From assembly GCA_036388855.1 (NCBI GenBank), contig DASVRA010000010.1:1-64000 (forward strand): a DNA stretch of 64,000 nt, written 5' to 3'. The notes under the pieces were generated by a model. It did no database searches. It was given only the letters and a program-made list of their open reading frames with translations, and was not told the origin of the DNA. Below, in pieces: positions 53,401 through 62,953 of this stretch (the first letter of the stretch is position 1; every line of letters starts with the position of its first letter). A program made the translations under genes and the position numbers. This DNA is from DASVRA01 sp036388855. Its GTDB lineage: Bacteria > Pseudomonadota > Alphaproteobacteria > Caulobacterales > Caulobacteraceae.

Positions 53401-54162
53401 ATGTCCGCCGAACCCGCGCCCGCCGCTCAGACCGAGCCCCGCTACAAGCGCATCCTGCTCAAGGTCTCGGGCGAGGTGCTGATGGGCGAGCAGGCCTACG
53501 GCATCGACATGAACACGGTCAAAGCCGTGGCCGAGGACATCGCCGCCATCGCCGACCTCGGCGTGGAGCTGTGCCTGGTGATCGGCGGCGGCAACATCTT
53601 CCGCGGGCTGTCGAAGGCGGCCGCCGGGATGGAGCGGGCCAGCGCGGACCACATGGGCATGCTGGCCACGGTGATGAACGCCATCGCCATGCAGAACGCG
53701 CTGGAGAAGATCGGGGTCGACACCCGCGTCCAATCGGCGATCCGCATGGACACCATCGCCGAGCCGTTCATCCGTCGCCGCGCTGTCCGCCACCTGGAGA
53801 AGGGCAGGGTGGTGATCTTCGCCGCCGGCACCGGCAACCCGTTCTTCACCACCGACACCGCCGCCGCGCTGCGAGCCGCCGAGATGGGGTGCGACGCCCT
53901 GTTCAAGGGCACCAGCGTCGACGGCGTTTACACCGCCGACCCCAAGACCACGCCCGACGCCAGGCGCTATGACCGGCTGGGCTACCTCGACGTGCTGGCC
54001 CAGGATCTGAAGGTGATGGACGCCTCGGCGATCAGCCTGATGCGCGAGAACGCCATCCCCATCATCGTGTTCTCGATCAAGGGGCGCGGCAACCTGCTGA
54101 ACATCCTGAGGGGTAGCGGCGTGCACACCATCATCACCGAAGAACGTCACCAGGGTCACTGA
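53401..54162 (+). CDS. pyrH: Uridylate kinase (UMP kinase) PyrH
   Basis: Phosphorylates UMP to UDP. 253 residues of the amino-acid-kinase fold: YKRILLKVSGEVLMG N-terminus, LVIGGGNIFRG, DHMGMLATVMNA and FAAGTGNPFFTTDTAAALRA. A 12-residue Ala/Pro-rich N-terminal extension precedes the core. ATG 53401 starts a long operon (pyrH-frr-uppS-cdsA-dxr-rseP-bamA-ompH-lpxD-fabZ-lpxA); frr follows 10 bases later. Confidence 0.97.
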   Translation: MSAEPAPAAQTEPRYKRILLKVSGEVLMGEQAYGIDMNTVKAVAEDIAAIADLGVELCLVIGGGNIFRGLSKAAAGMERASADHMGMLATVMNAIAMQNALEKIGVDTRVQSAIRMDTIAEPFIRRRAVRHLEKGRVVIFAAGTGNPFFTTDTAAALRAAEMGCDALFKGTSVDGVYTADPKTTPDARRYDRLGYLDVLAQDLKVMDASAISLMRENAIPIIVFSIKGRGNLLNILRGSGVHTIITEERHQGH

Positions 54163-54172
54163 GGGGACAGCC

Positions 54173-54739
54173 ATGGCCACGTCCGAGAAACCGAACCTCG
54201 CCAGCTACGGCCAGCGCATGGACAAGGCGGTCGCCGCTCTGAAGGAGGAGTTCGGTTCGCTGCGCACCGGCCGGGCCTCGGCCTCTCTGCTCGACCAGGT
54301 GCATGTGGACGCCTATGGCACGTCGATGCCGATCAACCAGTGCGCGGCGGTGAGCGCGCCCGAACCGCGCTCGCTCAGCGTCAACGTCTGGGACCGGGCG
54401 CTGGTGGTCTCGGTGGAAAAGGCGATCCGCAGCGCCGGGCTCGGCCTCAACCCAGTGGTTGAGGGCCAGAACCTGCGCATCCCGATCCCGCCGCTCACGG
54501 AAGAGCGCCGGCGCGACATGGCCAAGCTGGCCGGCAAATATGCCGAGCAGCAGCGGATCGCCGTGCGCAACATCCGCCGCGACGCCATGGACGACCTGAA
54601 GAAGGCCGAGAAGGACCACGTGATCAGCCAGGACGAGCACAAGAAGCTGGACGGGGAGGTCCAGAAGCTGACCGACGAGCACATCAAGAAGGTCGACGAA
54701 GCCCTTCGGACAAAAGAACAAGAGATCATGCAGGTCTAG
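54173..54739 (+). CDS. frr: Ribosome recycling factor
   Basis: Splits post-termination ribosomes with EF-G. 188 residues with the RRF layout: LKEEFGSLRTGRAS near residue 30, PIPPLTEERRRDMAK, and the long C-terminal helix DELKKAEK-like region (MDDLKKAEKDHVISQDE). ATG 54173, 10 bases after pyrH. Confidence 0.97.
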   Translation: MATSEKPNLASYGQRMDKAVAALKEEFGSLRTGRASASLLDQVHVDAYGTSMPINQCAAVSAPEPRSLSVNVWDRALVVSVEKAIRSAGLGLNPVVEGQNLRIPIPPLTEERRRDMAKLAGKYAEQQRIAVRNIRRDAMDDLKKAEKDHVISQDEHKKLDGEVQKLTDEHIKKVDEALRTKEQEIMQV

Positions 54740-54760
54740 CCTGCCGAAAGGATCTCAGCC

Positions 54761-55516
54761 ATGCCCGCACCGGGCCCGCACACCTTCCATGATGATGAGC
54801 CCGACGACCTGCACGTAGCCGTCATCATGGACGGCAACGGTCGCTGGGCGAAGGCGCGCGGGCTGCCGCGACCCTTCGGCCACCGCCAGGGGGTGCAGGC
54901 GCTCAAGCGCATTGTCGAGGCGGCGCCGGGCTTGGGCGTAGCACGGCTGACCGTGTTCGGCTTCTCCACGGAAAATTGGCGTCGGCCGCTCGGCGAGGTT
55001 TCGGAGCTGATGGGCCTGCTCAAGGCCTATGTGAAGTCCGACCTCGGGCGCCTGGAGCGGGAAGGGGTGCGGGTGCGGGTGCTGGGCCGGCGCGAGGGCC
55101 TTGCCCCGGACATCCTGCAGGTGATCGAGGAAACCGAAGCTCGCACGGCTCGCAACACAGGCTTCCAGCTGCAGGTGGCGTTCAACTATGGCGGTCGGGC
55201 CGACATCGCCGATGCGGCGCGCAGGATCGCGCGGGAGGCGCGCGACGGCCTGCTTGATCCCAGCACCCTTACGGAGGAGGCGTTCGGCGGCTATCTGTCC
55301 ACCGCCGGACTGCCGCCGCCCGACCTGGTCGTGCGCACCAGCGGGGAGCGGCGCATCTCCAACTTCCTCCTCTGGGAAGCCGCCTATGCGGAGTTCGTGT
55401 TCCAGGACGTGCTATGGCCGGATTACGGGCCCGAACACTTGAAAGCGGCGGTTGATGAGTTCCATTCCCGAGAGCGCCGCTTCGGCGGAACCGAGCCGGT
55501 CCGCGCCGCGGTCTAG
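54761..55516 (+). CDS. uppS: Undecaprenyl diphosphate synthase (isoprenyl transferase UppS)
   Basis: cis-prenyltransferase producing the C55 carrier for peptidoglycan and surface glycans. 251 residues: VAVIMDGNGRWAKARGLPR with catalytic Asp24, GHRQGVQAL, FGFSTENWRRP and the C-terminal RTSGERRISNFLLWEAAYAE. ATG 54761. Overlaps the start of cdsA by about 60 bases. Confidence 0.97.
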   Translation: MPAPGPHTFHDDEPDDLHVAVIMDGNGRWAKARGLPRPFGHRQGVQALKRIVEAAPGLGVARLTVFGFSTENWRRPLGEVSELMGLLKAYVKSDLGRLEREGVRVRVLGRREGLAPDILQVIEETEARTARNTGFQLQVAFNYGGRADIADAARRIAREARDGLLDPSTLTEEAFGGYLSTAGLPPPDLVVRTSGERRISNFLLWEAAYAEFVFQDVLWPDYGPEHLKAAVDEFHSRERRFGGTEPVRAAV

Positions 55517-56312
55517 GCGCTTCGACTGGAAGAACCTCGCCGTCCGCGCGGCTTCCGCCGCCGTGCTGGCGCCGCTGGCGGTGGCGGCGGTCTGGTTCGG
55601 CGGCTGGCTGTTTTTGGTGGTGCTGGCGGTGACCGTCAGCCTGCTCGCGATCGAGTGGGCGATGATGAGTTCGCCGGGCGTCTCGGTGCGCCTCAGCGGC
55701 GCGGTCACCGCCACCATCCTGCTGGCCCTGTTCGCCGCCTACCTCGGCAATTACCGCGAGGCCTGGATGGCAGTCGCGGGCGGGGCGGTGCTCTGTGGGG
55801 TCGCCGCCCGAGCGCTGGGCGAGCGGGCCGAGCACGGGGCGTTCGGCGTTGTCTACATCGCCGCGCCGATCGTGGCGTTGGCGTGGCTGCGCGACTCGCC
55901 AGAGGGGCGTGGCTGGACCACGCTGCTGTTTGCGGTGACCTGGAGCGCCGATATCGGCGCCTTCCTAATCGGCAGCACGCTGAAGGGGCCCAAGCTCTGG
56001 CCGCGCCTGTCGCCGAACAAGACCTGGTCGGGCGCGTTCGGTGGGCTCGCGACCGCGGCGCTCGCCAGCATCCTGATCACCCAGGTCTCGAACGTGAGGG
56101 CGCCGCTGTGGCTCGCGGTTACCATCGGCGTGGCCGGCGGCGCGGCGACCATGGCCGGGGACCTGTGGGAGTCGATGCTCAAGCGCCGCTACGGCGTGAA
56201 GGACTCCGGCGACCTGATCCCTGGCCACGGCGGGCTGCTCGACCGGGTGGACGGCCTGATCTTCGCCATTTTGGCCGTCGCCGCGATCCGTCTCGTCCTG
56301 CTGAAGGTCTGA
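55455..56312 (+). CDS. cdsA: Phosphatidate cytidylyltransferase CdsA
   Basis: Makes CDP-diacylglycerol for phospholipid synthesis in the inner membrane. 285 residues with about seven helices and the CTP-transf_1 signature near the C-terminus: RRYGVKDSGDLIPGHGGLLDRVDGL. A basic N-terminal tail of about 25 residues precedes TM1. ATG 55455 lies inside uppS in another frame; the overlap of 62 bases is large but the N-terminal residues look genuine. dxr follows after 3 bases. Confidence 0.94.
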   Translation: MSSIPESAASAEPSRSAPRSRRFDWKNLAVRAASAAVLAPLAVAAVWFGGWLFLVVLAVTVSLLAIEWAMMSSPGVSVRLSGAVTATILLALFAAYLGNYREAWMAVAGGAVLCGVAARALGERAEHGAFGVVYIAAPIVALAWLRDSPEGRGWTTLLFAVTWSADIGAFLIGSTLKGPKLWPRLSPNKTWSGAFGGLATAALASILITQVSNVRAPLWLAVTIGVAGGAATMAGDLWESMLKRRYGVKDSGDLIPGHGGLLDRVDGLIFAILAVAAIRLVLLKV

Positions 56313-56315
56313 CGG

Positions 56316-57515
56316 GTGCTGAAGCGCACCGTCTCCGTGCTCGGCTCCACCGGCTCGATCGGCGTTTCCACCCTGGACCTGTTCGAAGCCGCGGAACGCC
56401 AAGGCTCCGCCGAGGTCGAGGTGCTGGCGCTCACGGCCGGCAGGAACGTGAAGCGCCTGGCCGAGCAGGCCCGGAGGTGGCGCCCCAAGCTGGCCGTGAT
56501 CGGCGAGGAGGCGCTGCTGCCGCAGCTGCGCGAGGCGCTGGACGGGACCGGCGTGGAAGTGTCGGCGGGGGAGGGGGCGCTGGTCGAGGCGGCGTCGTTC
56601 GGCGCCGAATGGGTCATGTCGGCCATCGTCGGCGCCGCGGGCCTGAAGCCGACTTGGGCCGCCGCCGCGACCGGCGCGACGATCGCGCTTGCCAACAAGG
56701 AAAGCTTAGTGTGCGCCGGTCCGGCCCTGCTGGATACGGCCCGCGCCGCCGGGGGTGAGGTGATCCCCGTCGACTCCGAGCACGCCGCGATCTTTCAGGT
56801 GCTGCAGCCGGGGTGCGCGGGGCGGGTGGCGCGGCTAGTGTTGACCGCCTCCGGCGGGCCCTTTCGGGACTGGCCGCTGGAGGCGATGGCCTCGGCCACG
56901 CCCGAGCAGGCGGTGGCGCACCCCAACTGGTCGATGGGCCCCAAGATCTCGGTCGATTCCGCCACCATGATGAATAAAGGGCTGGAAACTATTGAAGCAG
57001 CATACCTTTTCTCCACCCCGATCGAGCGAATTGAGGTCCTGATCCACCCGCAGTCGGTGGTGCACAGCCTGGTCGAATACCAGGACGGCTCTACGCTCGC
57101 GCAACTGGGCCCGCCGGACATGAGGGCTCCGATCGCCTGCGCCTTCGCCTGGCCCGATCGGCTGCCCTGGCCGGCCCCGCGCCTGGATTTGGCGGCCGTG
57201 GGCGCGCTCACCTTCCAGGCGCCCGATCCCCGCCGCTTTCCCGCGCTAGGCCTCGCTCGCGCCGCCCTTCAGCGAGGAGCCGGAGCGCCGGCGGCGTTGA
57301 ATGCGGCCAATGAGACCGCGGTGGCGGCGTTCCTTGACCGGAAGATCGGCTTTCTCGATATTGCCTCTGCTGTGGCTGAGACCCTCGACCGCCTCGAACG
57401 CGGGGGAGAGTTGACCGCGGGGGCGGACGGCGGACTGGAGAGCGCCATGACCATCGACCGAACGGCGCGCCGCGAGGCGGCCGGCGTCCTGGCCGCTCTC
57501 GCGCGGTCCCGGTGA
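56316..57515 (+). CDS. dxr: 1-deoxy-D-xylulose-5-phosphate reductoisomerase Dxr
   Basis: Committed step of the MEP isoprenoid pathway, supplying UppS. 399 residues: NADPH motif GSTGSIGVSTLDL at about 9-21, metal/substrate segments NKESLVCAG, PVDSEHAAIFQ, and ASGGPFRDWP, NWSMGPKISVDSATMMNKGLE (split at 205-225). GTG start at 56316, three bases after cdsA. Confidence 0.97.
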   Translation: MLKRTVSVLGSTGSIGVSTLDLFEAAERQGSAEVEVLALTAGRNVKRLAEQARRWRPKLAVIGEEALLPQLREALDGTGVEVSAGEGALVEAASFGAEWVMSAIVGAAGLKPTWAAAATGATIALANKESLVCAGPALLDTARAAGGEVIPVDSEHAAIFQVLQPGCAGRVARLVLTASGGPFRDWPLEAMASATPEQAVAHPNWSMGPKISVDSATMMNKGLETIEAAYLFSTPIERIEVLIHPQSVVHSLVEYQDGSTLAQLGPPDMRAPIACAFAWPDRLPWPAPRLDLAAVGALTFQAPDPRRFPALGLARAALQRGAGAPAALNAANETAVAAFLDRKIGFLDIASAVAETLDRLERGGELTAGADGGLESAMTIDRTARREAAGVLAALARSR

Positions 57516-57534
57516 GGATGAGGCCAAGTCCCCG

Positions 57535-58758
57535 ATGATCGACTTCTTCACCTCCCTGTGGCTGTGGATCGTACCGTTCCTGCTGGTGCTGACGGTGGTC
57601 GTCACCCTGCACGAGCTCGGCCATTTCACCGTCGCCAGGCTGTTCGGCGTAGCCATCGACCGCTTCTCCATCGGCTTCGGCAAGACCCTGTTCTCCCGCC
57701 GCGACCGCAAGGGCGTCGTGTGGCGCGTGGCGGCGCTGCCCCTCGGCGGTTACGTCAAGTTCGCCGGCGACGACAACGCCGCCTCCGTTCCAGACGCTGA
57801 CGATCTGGCAGACCTCAGGGGCCGCATCCTGGCGCGCGAAGGCCCGAAGGGATTGAAGCGCTACTTCCACTTCAAGCCGCTGTGGCAGCGCGCGCTGGTC
57901 GTGATCGCCGGGCCTGCCGCCAACTTCCTGACCGCCATCGTCATCTTCGCCGGCTTCGCGCTCGCCGCCGGCGAAGTGACCGTGCTGCTGCCGCGCGTGG
58001 GCGCTGTCGACCCAGGCTCGCCCGCCGCCCAGGCGGGATTCAAGCCAGGCGACCTGATCCAGAAGGCCAACGGCGCGACCATCGGCGACTTCACGGACCT
58101 GTCCCGTTTCGTGATGATCCGAGCCGGCGAGCCGATCCGCTTCCAGGTGGATCGCGCCGGCCAGACTGTAACGATCGTCGCCACACCGCAGCGCAAGACG
58201 ATCACCGATCCCGCCAGCGGTTCGGCGGTGACCATCGGTCGCCTGGGCCTCGGCCCCAGCATCAGCAAAACGGACCTGAAGACCTTCCGCTTCACCCCCC
58301 TCACCGCGCTCGGGGAGGGTGTGCGCCAGACTGACGAGCTGGTTCGGATGAGCCTGGTTTACCTGCGCCGCATCGTCACAGGGCGCGAGAATGGCGATCA
58401 GCTCAGCGGCCCGATCGGCATTGCCGGAGCCTCCAAATCGGTCACGGCCGCGGCCGCGCAAGGCGAAGCGCCGCTCGACGTGCGGCTGTTGCGCATCGGT
58501 GTGGCGTTCCTGAGCCTGGTGGCGATGATCTCGGTCGCCGTGGGCTTCGCCAACCTGCTGCCCATCCCCGTGCTCGATGGTGGACATCTGCTGTTTTACG
58601 CTTATGAGGCCGTCGCGCGCCGTCCTTTGGCCGCAAAGGTGCAAGAGGCGGGATACAGGATCGGATTCGCCATGCTCATCGGGCTGGTGCTGTTCGCCAC
58701 CTGGAACGACCTACAAAGATACAAAGTGTTTCAACTGATTGGCGGCGCTTTCTCCTGA
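57535..58758 (+). CDS. rseP: RIP metalloprotease RseP (site-2 protease)
   Basis: Intramembrane zinc protease that clears signal-peptide remnants and can cleave anti-sigma factors. 407 residues: first helix with H26-E27-LG-H30, one PDZ domain (about 160-240) with GSPAAQAGFKPGDLIQKANG, and a C-terminal helix with third ligand Asp in PVLDGGHLL. ATG 57535. Immediately upstream of bamA, as in most alphaproteobacteria. Confidence 0.96.
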   Translation: MIDFFTSLWLWIVPFLLVLTVVVTLHELGHFTVARLFGVAIDRFSIGFGKTLFSRRDRKGVVWRVAALPLGGYVKFAGDDNAASVPDADDLADLRGRILAREGPKGLKRYFHFKPLWQRALVVIAGPAANFLTAIVIFAGFALAAGEVTVLLPRVGAVDPGSPAAQAGFKPGDLIQKANGATIGDFTDLSRFVMIRAGEPIRFQVDRAGQTVTIVATPQRKTITDPASGSAVTIGRLGLGPSISKTDLKTFRFTPLTALGEGVRQTDELVRMSLVYLRRIVTGRENGDQLSGPIGIAGASKSVTAAAAQGEAPLDVRLLRIGVAFLSLVAMISVAVGFANLLPIPVLDGGHLLFYAYEAVARRPLAAKVQEAGYRIGFAMLIGLVLFATWNDLQRYKVFQLIGGAFS

Positions 58759-58772
58759 GAGGCCGTAAATCG

Positions 58773-61256
58773 ATGGCGAGCCCCATGCGTCGAACCCAAT
58801 ACTCCTGCGCGGCCATGACCTCCGCCCTGGCGCTGGCCGCGGCGGGCGTGCTCGCCAGCTCGGTTTCGGCCCAGGAAGCCGCCCCGGCGGCTGCTCCCGC
58901 CGTGACGTCGGGCCCCGCCGCACCAGCCGCCACGCCAGCAGATGCGCTTCCCGCGACAACCGCGCCCGGCGCCGCCGCGCCGGCCGCCCCGGTGGCCGTG
59001 GTCAATCGCATCGACATCCAAGGCGCAGAGCGGATCGAGCGCGCCACCATCCTGGCCTACCTGCCGATCACCGTCGGCGACACGGTGGACGCCGCGCGCC
59101 TGGACCTGGCGGTCAAAACCCTGTTCCAGACCGACCTGTTCTCCGACGTTCGGGTGGACGTGGAGGGCGATGCGCTGGTGGTGCGGGTGATCGAGAACCC
59201 GATCATCAACCAGGTGGTGTTCGAGGGGAACCGCGCGCTCAAGGAAGACAAGCTGCGCGAGGAAGTCACCGTGCGCCCGCGCGGGGTGTTCACCCGCGCC
59301 CGGGTGGAGCAGGACGTCCAACGGATCATCGAGCTCTACCGCCGCTCCGGCCGCATTTCGGCAATCGTGACGCCGAAGATCGTGCAACTGCCGCAGAAAC
59401 GCGTGGACCTTGTGTTCGAGATTAGCGAGGGCCCCGGCACCGGCATCCGCCGGATCAATTTCCTCGGCAACCAGGCGTTCTCGGACGGCGACCTGCGCGA
59501 CGAGATCGTCACCCGCCAGAGCGCCTTTTATCGTTTCTTCGAATCCAACGACAACTATGACCCCGACCGGATCGAGTACGACCGCGAGCAGCTGCGCAAG
59601 TTCTATCGCAACCGCGGCTACTACGACTTCCGCGTGGTTTCCGCCGTGGCCGAGCTTGCGCCCGACAAGAACGGCTTCGTCGTCACCTATACTTTGGATG
59701 AGGGTCCCCGGTATCGCTTCGGCGACGTGAAGGTGGAGACCCAGCTGCGCCGGCTCGACCCCAAGCTGCTGCAGCAGTTGCTGCCGATCCGCTCGGGCGA
59801 GGTTTACTCCGACGAGAAGATCGAGCGGGCCACCGACGCGCTCACGTTCTCCGCCGGAGCCTCCGGCTTCGCCTTCGTCGACATCCGGCCGCGCTACGAG
59901 GCCAACCGCGAGGCCAAGACGGTCGACCTGTCGTTCGAGGTGCGCGAGGGGCCGCGGGTCTACATCGAGCGGATCGAGGTGGTCGGCAACACCCAGACGC
60001 TGGACCGGGTGATCAGGCGCGAACTCACGGTCGGCGAGGGCGACGCCTACAACCGCGTCCTGGTGGAGCGTTCGCGCACCCAGGTGCGCAACCTCGGCTT
60101 CTTCAAGGACGTCGAGATCACCGAGACCCCCGGCTCCACCCCCGACAAGGTCGTCCTGCTGGTTAGGGTGACCGAACAGCCGACAGGCCAATTCAACTTC
60201 TCGATCGGCTACTCTTCCGTTGACCAGGTGATCGCCGACATCGGCGTCACCCAGCAGAACTTCCGCGGCCGCGGCCAAATCCTGGATTTCCGCATCTCCG
60301 CCGGTTCGCTGCGCCAGCAGGTGGACTTCTCCTTCACCGAGCCGCGCTTCCTCGGCCGCAACCTCGCCGCCGGGCTGGACCTCTACACCTACAAGTACGA
60401 CTTCTCGAACCAGGCGTCCTTCTCGTCGGGCTCGACCGGAGCGCTCGTGCGCCTGGGCTTCCCGCTCAACTCGCGCACCCGGTTCAACCCGCGCTACACC
60501 ATCCACGCCGACGAGGTGGAGGTCGACGACTTCCTCTGCGTGCCCGACCCGATCACCGGCAATACGCTGATCTCGCGCAGCATCTGCGACCAGCGCGGCA
60601 CCAGCCTCACTTCCGCGGTCGGCTATTCGCTCCGCTGGGACCGGCGCAACGACTATATCAACCCGACGGGCGGCTTCTTCCTCGACTTCAGCCAGGATTT
60701 CGCCGGCGTCGGCGGCGACGTGCGTTATATCCGCACCCAGTCGAGCTCGGGCTATTACTACCAAATCCGGCCCAAATGGATCGTCAGCGCCACCCAGACT
60801 TCGGGTTTCATCAACGGCTGGGGCGGCGACGAAATCCGGATCAACGACCGCTTCTTCAAGGGCGGCAACAGCTTCCGCGGCTTTGACATCGCTGGCCTAG
60901 GGCCGCGCGACGTCTCCTTCGGCACCGAAGGCACCGCGCTCGGGGGCAAGCTGTTCGCCATCGGCTCGGTCGAGCTGGCGTTCCCCACGCCGATCCCCGA
61001 GCAGTACGGGGTGAAGATGGCGCTGTTCACCGATTTCGGCACGCTCGGCCTGCTCGACGACCCGGTGAAGCGCCGGCCGGACGGGACCATCGACCCGAAC
61101 ATCAAGGACGAACTGTCGCTGCGCGCCTCGGTCGGCGTCAGCATCTTCTGGCGCTCGCCCATGGGCCCGCTGCGCTTTGACCTCAGCCAAGTTTTGGCCA
61201 AAGAGGAATACGATAACACCCAGGCCTTCCGGTTCTCCACCTCCACAAGGTTCTAA
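58773..61256 (+). CDS. bamA: Outer membrane protein assembly factor BamA
   Basis: Central Omp85 insertase. 827 residues: signal peptide to about 33, an Ala/Pro-rich linker (about 33-70), five POTRA domains (about 71-430) including FEGNRALKEDKL and LGNQAFSDGDLRDEIV, and a 16-strand barrel with VGYSLRWDRRNDYINPTGG-like strands ending STRF with terminal Phe. ATG 58773 is 14 bases after rseP. The Ala/Pro linker before POTRA1 is longer than in E. coli. Confidence 0.96.
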   Translation: MASPMRRTQYSCAAMTSALALAAAGVLASSVSAQEAAPAAAPAVTSGPAAPAATPADALPATTAPGAAAPAAPVAVVNRIDIQGAERIERATILAYLPITVGDTVDAARLDLAVKTLFQTDLFSDVRVDVEGDALVVRVIENPIINQVVFEGNRALKEDKLREEVTVRPRGVFTRARVEQDVQRIIELYRRSGRISAIVTPKIVQLPQKRVDLVFEISEGPGTGIRRINFLGNQAFSDGDLRDEIVTRQSAFYRFFESNDNYDPDRIEYDREQLRKFYRNRGYYDFRVVSAVAELAPDKNGFVVTYTLDEGPRYRFGDVKVETQLRRLDPKLLQQLLPIRSGEVYSDEKIERATDALTFSAGASGFAFVDIRPRYEANREAKTVDLSFEVREGPRVYIERIEVVGNTQTLDRVIRRELTVGEGDAYNRVLVERSRTQVRNLGFFKDVEITETPGSTPDKVVLLVRVTEQPTGQFNFSIGYSSVDQVIADIGVTQQNFRGRGQILDFRISAGSLRQQVDFSFTEPRFLGRNLAAGLDLYTYKYDFSNQASFSSGSTGALVRLGFPLNSRTRFNPRYTIHADEVEVDDFLCVPDPITGNTLISRSICDQRGTSLTSAVGYSLRWDRRNDYINPTGGFFLDFSQDFAGVGGDVRYIRTQSSSGYYYQIRPKWIVSATQTSGFINGWGGDEIRINDRFFKGGNSFRGFDIAGLGPRDVSFGTEGTALGGKLFAIGSVELAFPTPIPEQYGVKMALFTDFGTLGLLDDPVKRRPDGTIDPNIKDELSLRASVGVSIFWRSPMGPLRFDLSQVLAKEEYDNTQAFRFSTSTRF

Positions 61257-61263
61257 TCCCCTC

Positions 61264-61893
61264 ATGACCATGTCCCAATCCGCGCGCCTGTTCGCAGGCG
61301 CCGCCTCTGTCGCCGCCATGCTGGCGGGCGGAGCCGCCTTCGCCCAGCAGCGCGCCGCCGCGCCCGCCGCGGCCCCCGCCTCCCAGGCGCCGCTCGGCGG
61401 CCCGGTGATCCCCGGCGTCTGCATCTTCTCGAACCAGCAGCTGATCACCCAGTCCTCGGTGGGCCGCGCCGTGATCGCGCGCATGCAGCAGCTGGAGCAG
61501 GCGGTGAACACCGAGCTGCAGCCCGAGCAGACCGCGATCCAAACCGAGGCCCGCGCCGTCCAGGCGCTACCCGCCGGCGCCGCCCGCAACCAGCGCGAGC
61601 AGGCGCTCGCCACCCGCGCCCAAGCTTTCCAGCAGCGCGCCGCGCAACGCTCGCGCGAACTGCAGGCGACCCAGCAGAAGGCCCTCGCGCGCGTCGCTAC
61701 CGAGGCCGAGCCGGTGGTGCGGCAGGTCTACACCCAACAGCGCTGTGGCCTCCTGCTCGACCGCAGCGCCATCTTCGGCGGCAACCAGCAGATGGACGTC
61801 ACCCCCGCGGTCGTCACCGGGCTGAACGGGCGAATCCAGACCTTCGCGTTCGAGCGAGAGCGTCTTGACGCCCAGGCCGCCCAGCGCCGCTGA
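61264..61893 (+). CDS. OmpH/Skp-family periplasmic chaperone
   Basis: 209 residues: signal peptide (QSARLFAGAASVAAMLAGGAAFAQ), an Ala/Pro linker, then an OmpH domain: VCIFSNQQLITQSSVGRAVIARM, a long Gln/Ala/Arg coiled coil (about 75-145) and a C-terminal DVTPAVVTGLNGRIQTF. It escorts unfolded outer-membrane proteins to BamA, encoded just upstream. ATG 61264. Confidence 0.88.
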   Translation: MTMSQSARLFAGAASVAAMLAGGAAFAQQRAAAPAAAPASQAPLGGPVIPGVCIFSNQQLITQSSVGRAVIARMQQLEQAVNTELQPEQTAIQTEARAVQALPAGAARNQREQALATRAQAFQQRAAQRSRELQATQQKALARVATEAEPVVRQVYTQQRCGLLLDRSAIFGGNQQMDVTPAVVTGLNGRIQTFAFERERLDAQAAQRR

Positions 61894-61930
61894 TCTGGAC
61901 GAATCCCGGAGCGCGGGTCCAAAAGGGCTG

Positions 61931-62953
61931 ATGCCCGACCCGCGCTTCTTCGAGGACCTGGGCCCCGCCAGCCTTGGCGAACTCGCGGGGCTGTCGGGGC
62001 TCGACCCGCCGGGGGGGGGGGGCGCAGGCCGGCCGATTCGTCAGGCGGCGCCGCTCGCGGCCGCCGGACCGGACGCGATCGCCTTCCTCGGCGACAAGCG
62101 CTACGCCGCCGAGGCGGAAGCGAGCACCGCCGGCGCCTGCTTTGTCACCGAAGCCCTAGCGGGCCGGCTTCCCAGCCACTGCATCGCGCTAGTCACGCCT
62201 GAGCCGCAGGCCGCCTGGGCGCGCGCCGCCAGCCGCCTCCACCGTCCGCGCCGTATGGGCCCCCAAGCCGCGCTGGTTGACGCTTCCGCTCGCGTGGGGG
62301 AAGGCGTGAACGTCTGTCCTGGCGCGGTGATTGGGCCCGGCGTAGAGGTCGGCGACGGCTGCGAGATTGGCCCCAACGCGGTGGTGGGGCCCGGAGTCAG
62401 GCTCGGCGAGGGCTGCATCGTCGGGCCGAACGCCGCCGTCGGCTTCGCCCTGCTGGGTGCGCGGGTCCGGGTGGGCGCCGGCGCGGTTATCGGCGAGTCG
62501 GGTTTCGGGGTCGCGGGCAGTCGCGGCGGTGCGGTGGACGTGCCGCAGTTGGGCCGCGTGATGATCGAGGACGAGGTTTCGATTGGCGCCTGCAGCTGCA
62601 TCGACCGCGGCGCCTACGACGACACGGTGATCGGCGCGGGCACCAAGATCGACAACCTGGTGCAGGTGGGTCACAATTGCCGTCTAGGACGCAACGTGGT
62701 GCTCGCCGGCCAGGTGGGGCTCGCGGGCAGCGTCCTCGTTGGAGATGGAGTGCGGATGGGCGGCGGCGTCGGCATCGCCGATCACCTCTCCATCGGGGCG
62801 GGGGCGAGCCTGGCGGGAGGCGCCGGAGTGATGCACGACATTCCCGCGGGTGAGACTTGGGCCGGCATTCCGGCGCGTCCGATACGAAGATGGCTGCGGG
62901 AGTCTTCCTGGCTCGGCAAGATGGCCAACACACGCGGCGCGGCATCGGCATGA
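61931..62953 (+). CDS. lpxD: UDP-3-O-acylglucosamine N-acyltransferase LpxD
   Basis: Third step of lipid A synthesis: N-acylation of UDP-3-O-acyl-GlcN. 340 residues, the family length. An N-terminal uridine-binding domain (1-100) precedes left-handed beta-helix hexapeptides (VGEGVNVCPGAVIGPG onwards), the catalytic His in QVGHNCRLGRNV and a C-terminal PARPIRRWLRES. ATG 61931. Codons 27-31 contain an uninterrupted G12 run (62011-62022) that encodes Gly-Gly-Gly-Gly with its neighbours; the frame is intact as sequenced. Confidence 0.94.
   Translation: MPDPRFFEDLGPASLGELAGLSGLDPPGGGGAGRPIRQAAPLAAAGPDAIAFLGDKRYAAEAEASTAGACFVTEALAGRLPSHCIALVTPEPQAAWARAASRLHRPRRMGPQAALVDASARVGEGVNVCPGAVIGPGVEVGDGCEIGPNAVVGPGVRLGEGCIVGPNAAVGFALLGARVRVGAGAVIGESGFGVAGSRGGAVDVPQLGRVMIEDEVSIGACSCIDRGAYDDTVIGAGTKIDNLVQVGHNCRLGRNVVLAGQVGLAGSVLVGDGVRMGGGVGIADHLSIGAGASLAGGAGVMHDIPAGETWAGIPARPIRRWLRESSWLGKMANTRGAASA
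62011..62022 (+). repeat. Twelve-G homopolymer inside lpxD
   Basis: Twelve consecutive G, flanked by CC and C, lie 80 bases into lpxD. Such a tract is prone to slipped-strand mispairing and to sequencing error. A change of one base would shift the frame before the catalytic domain. Confidence 0.97.
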
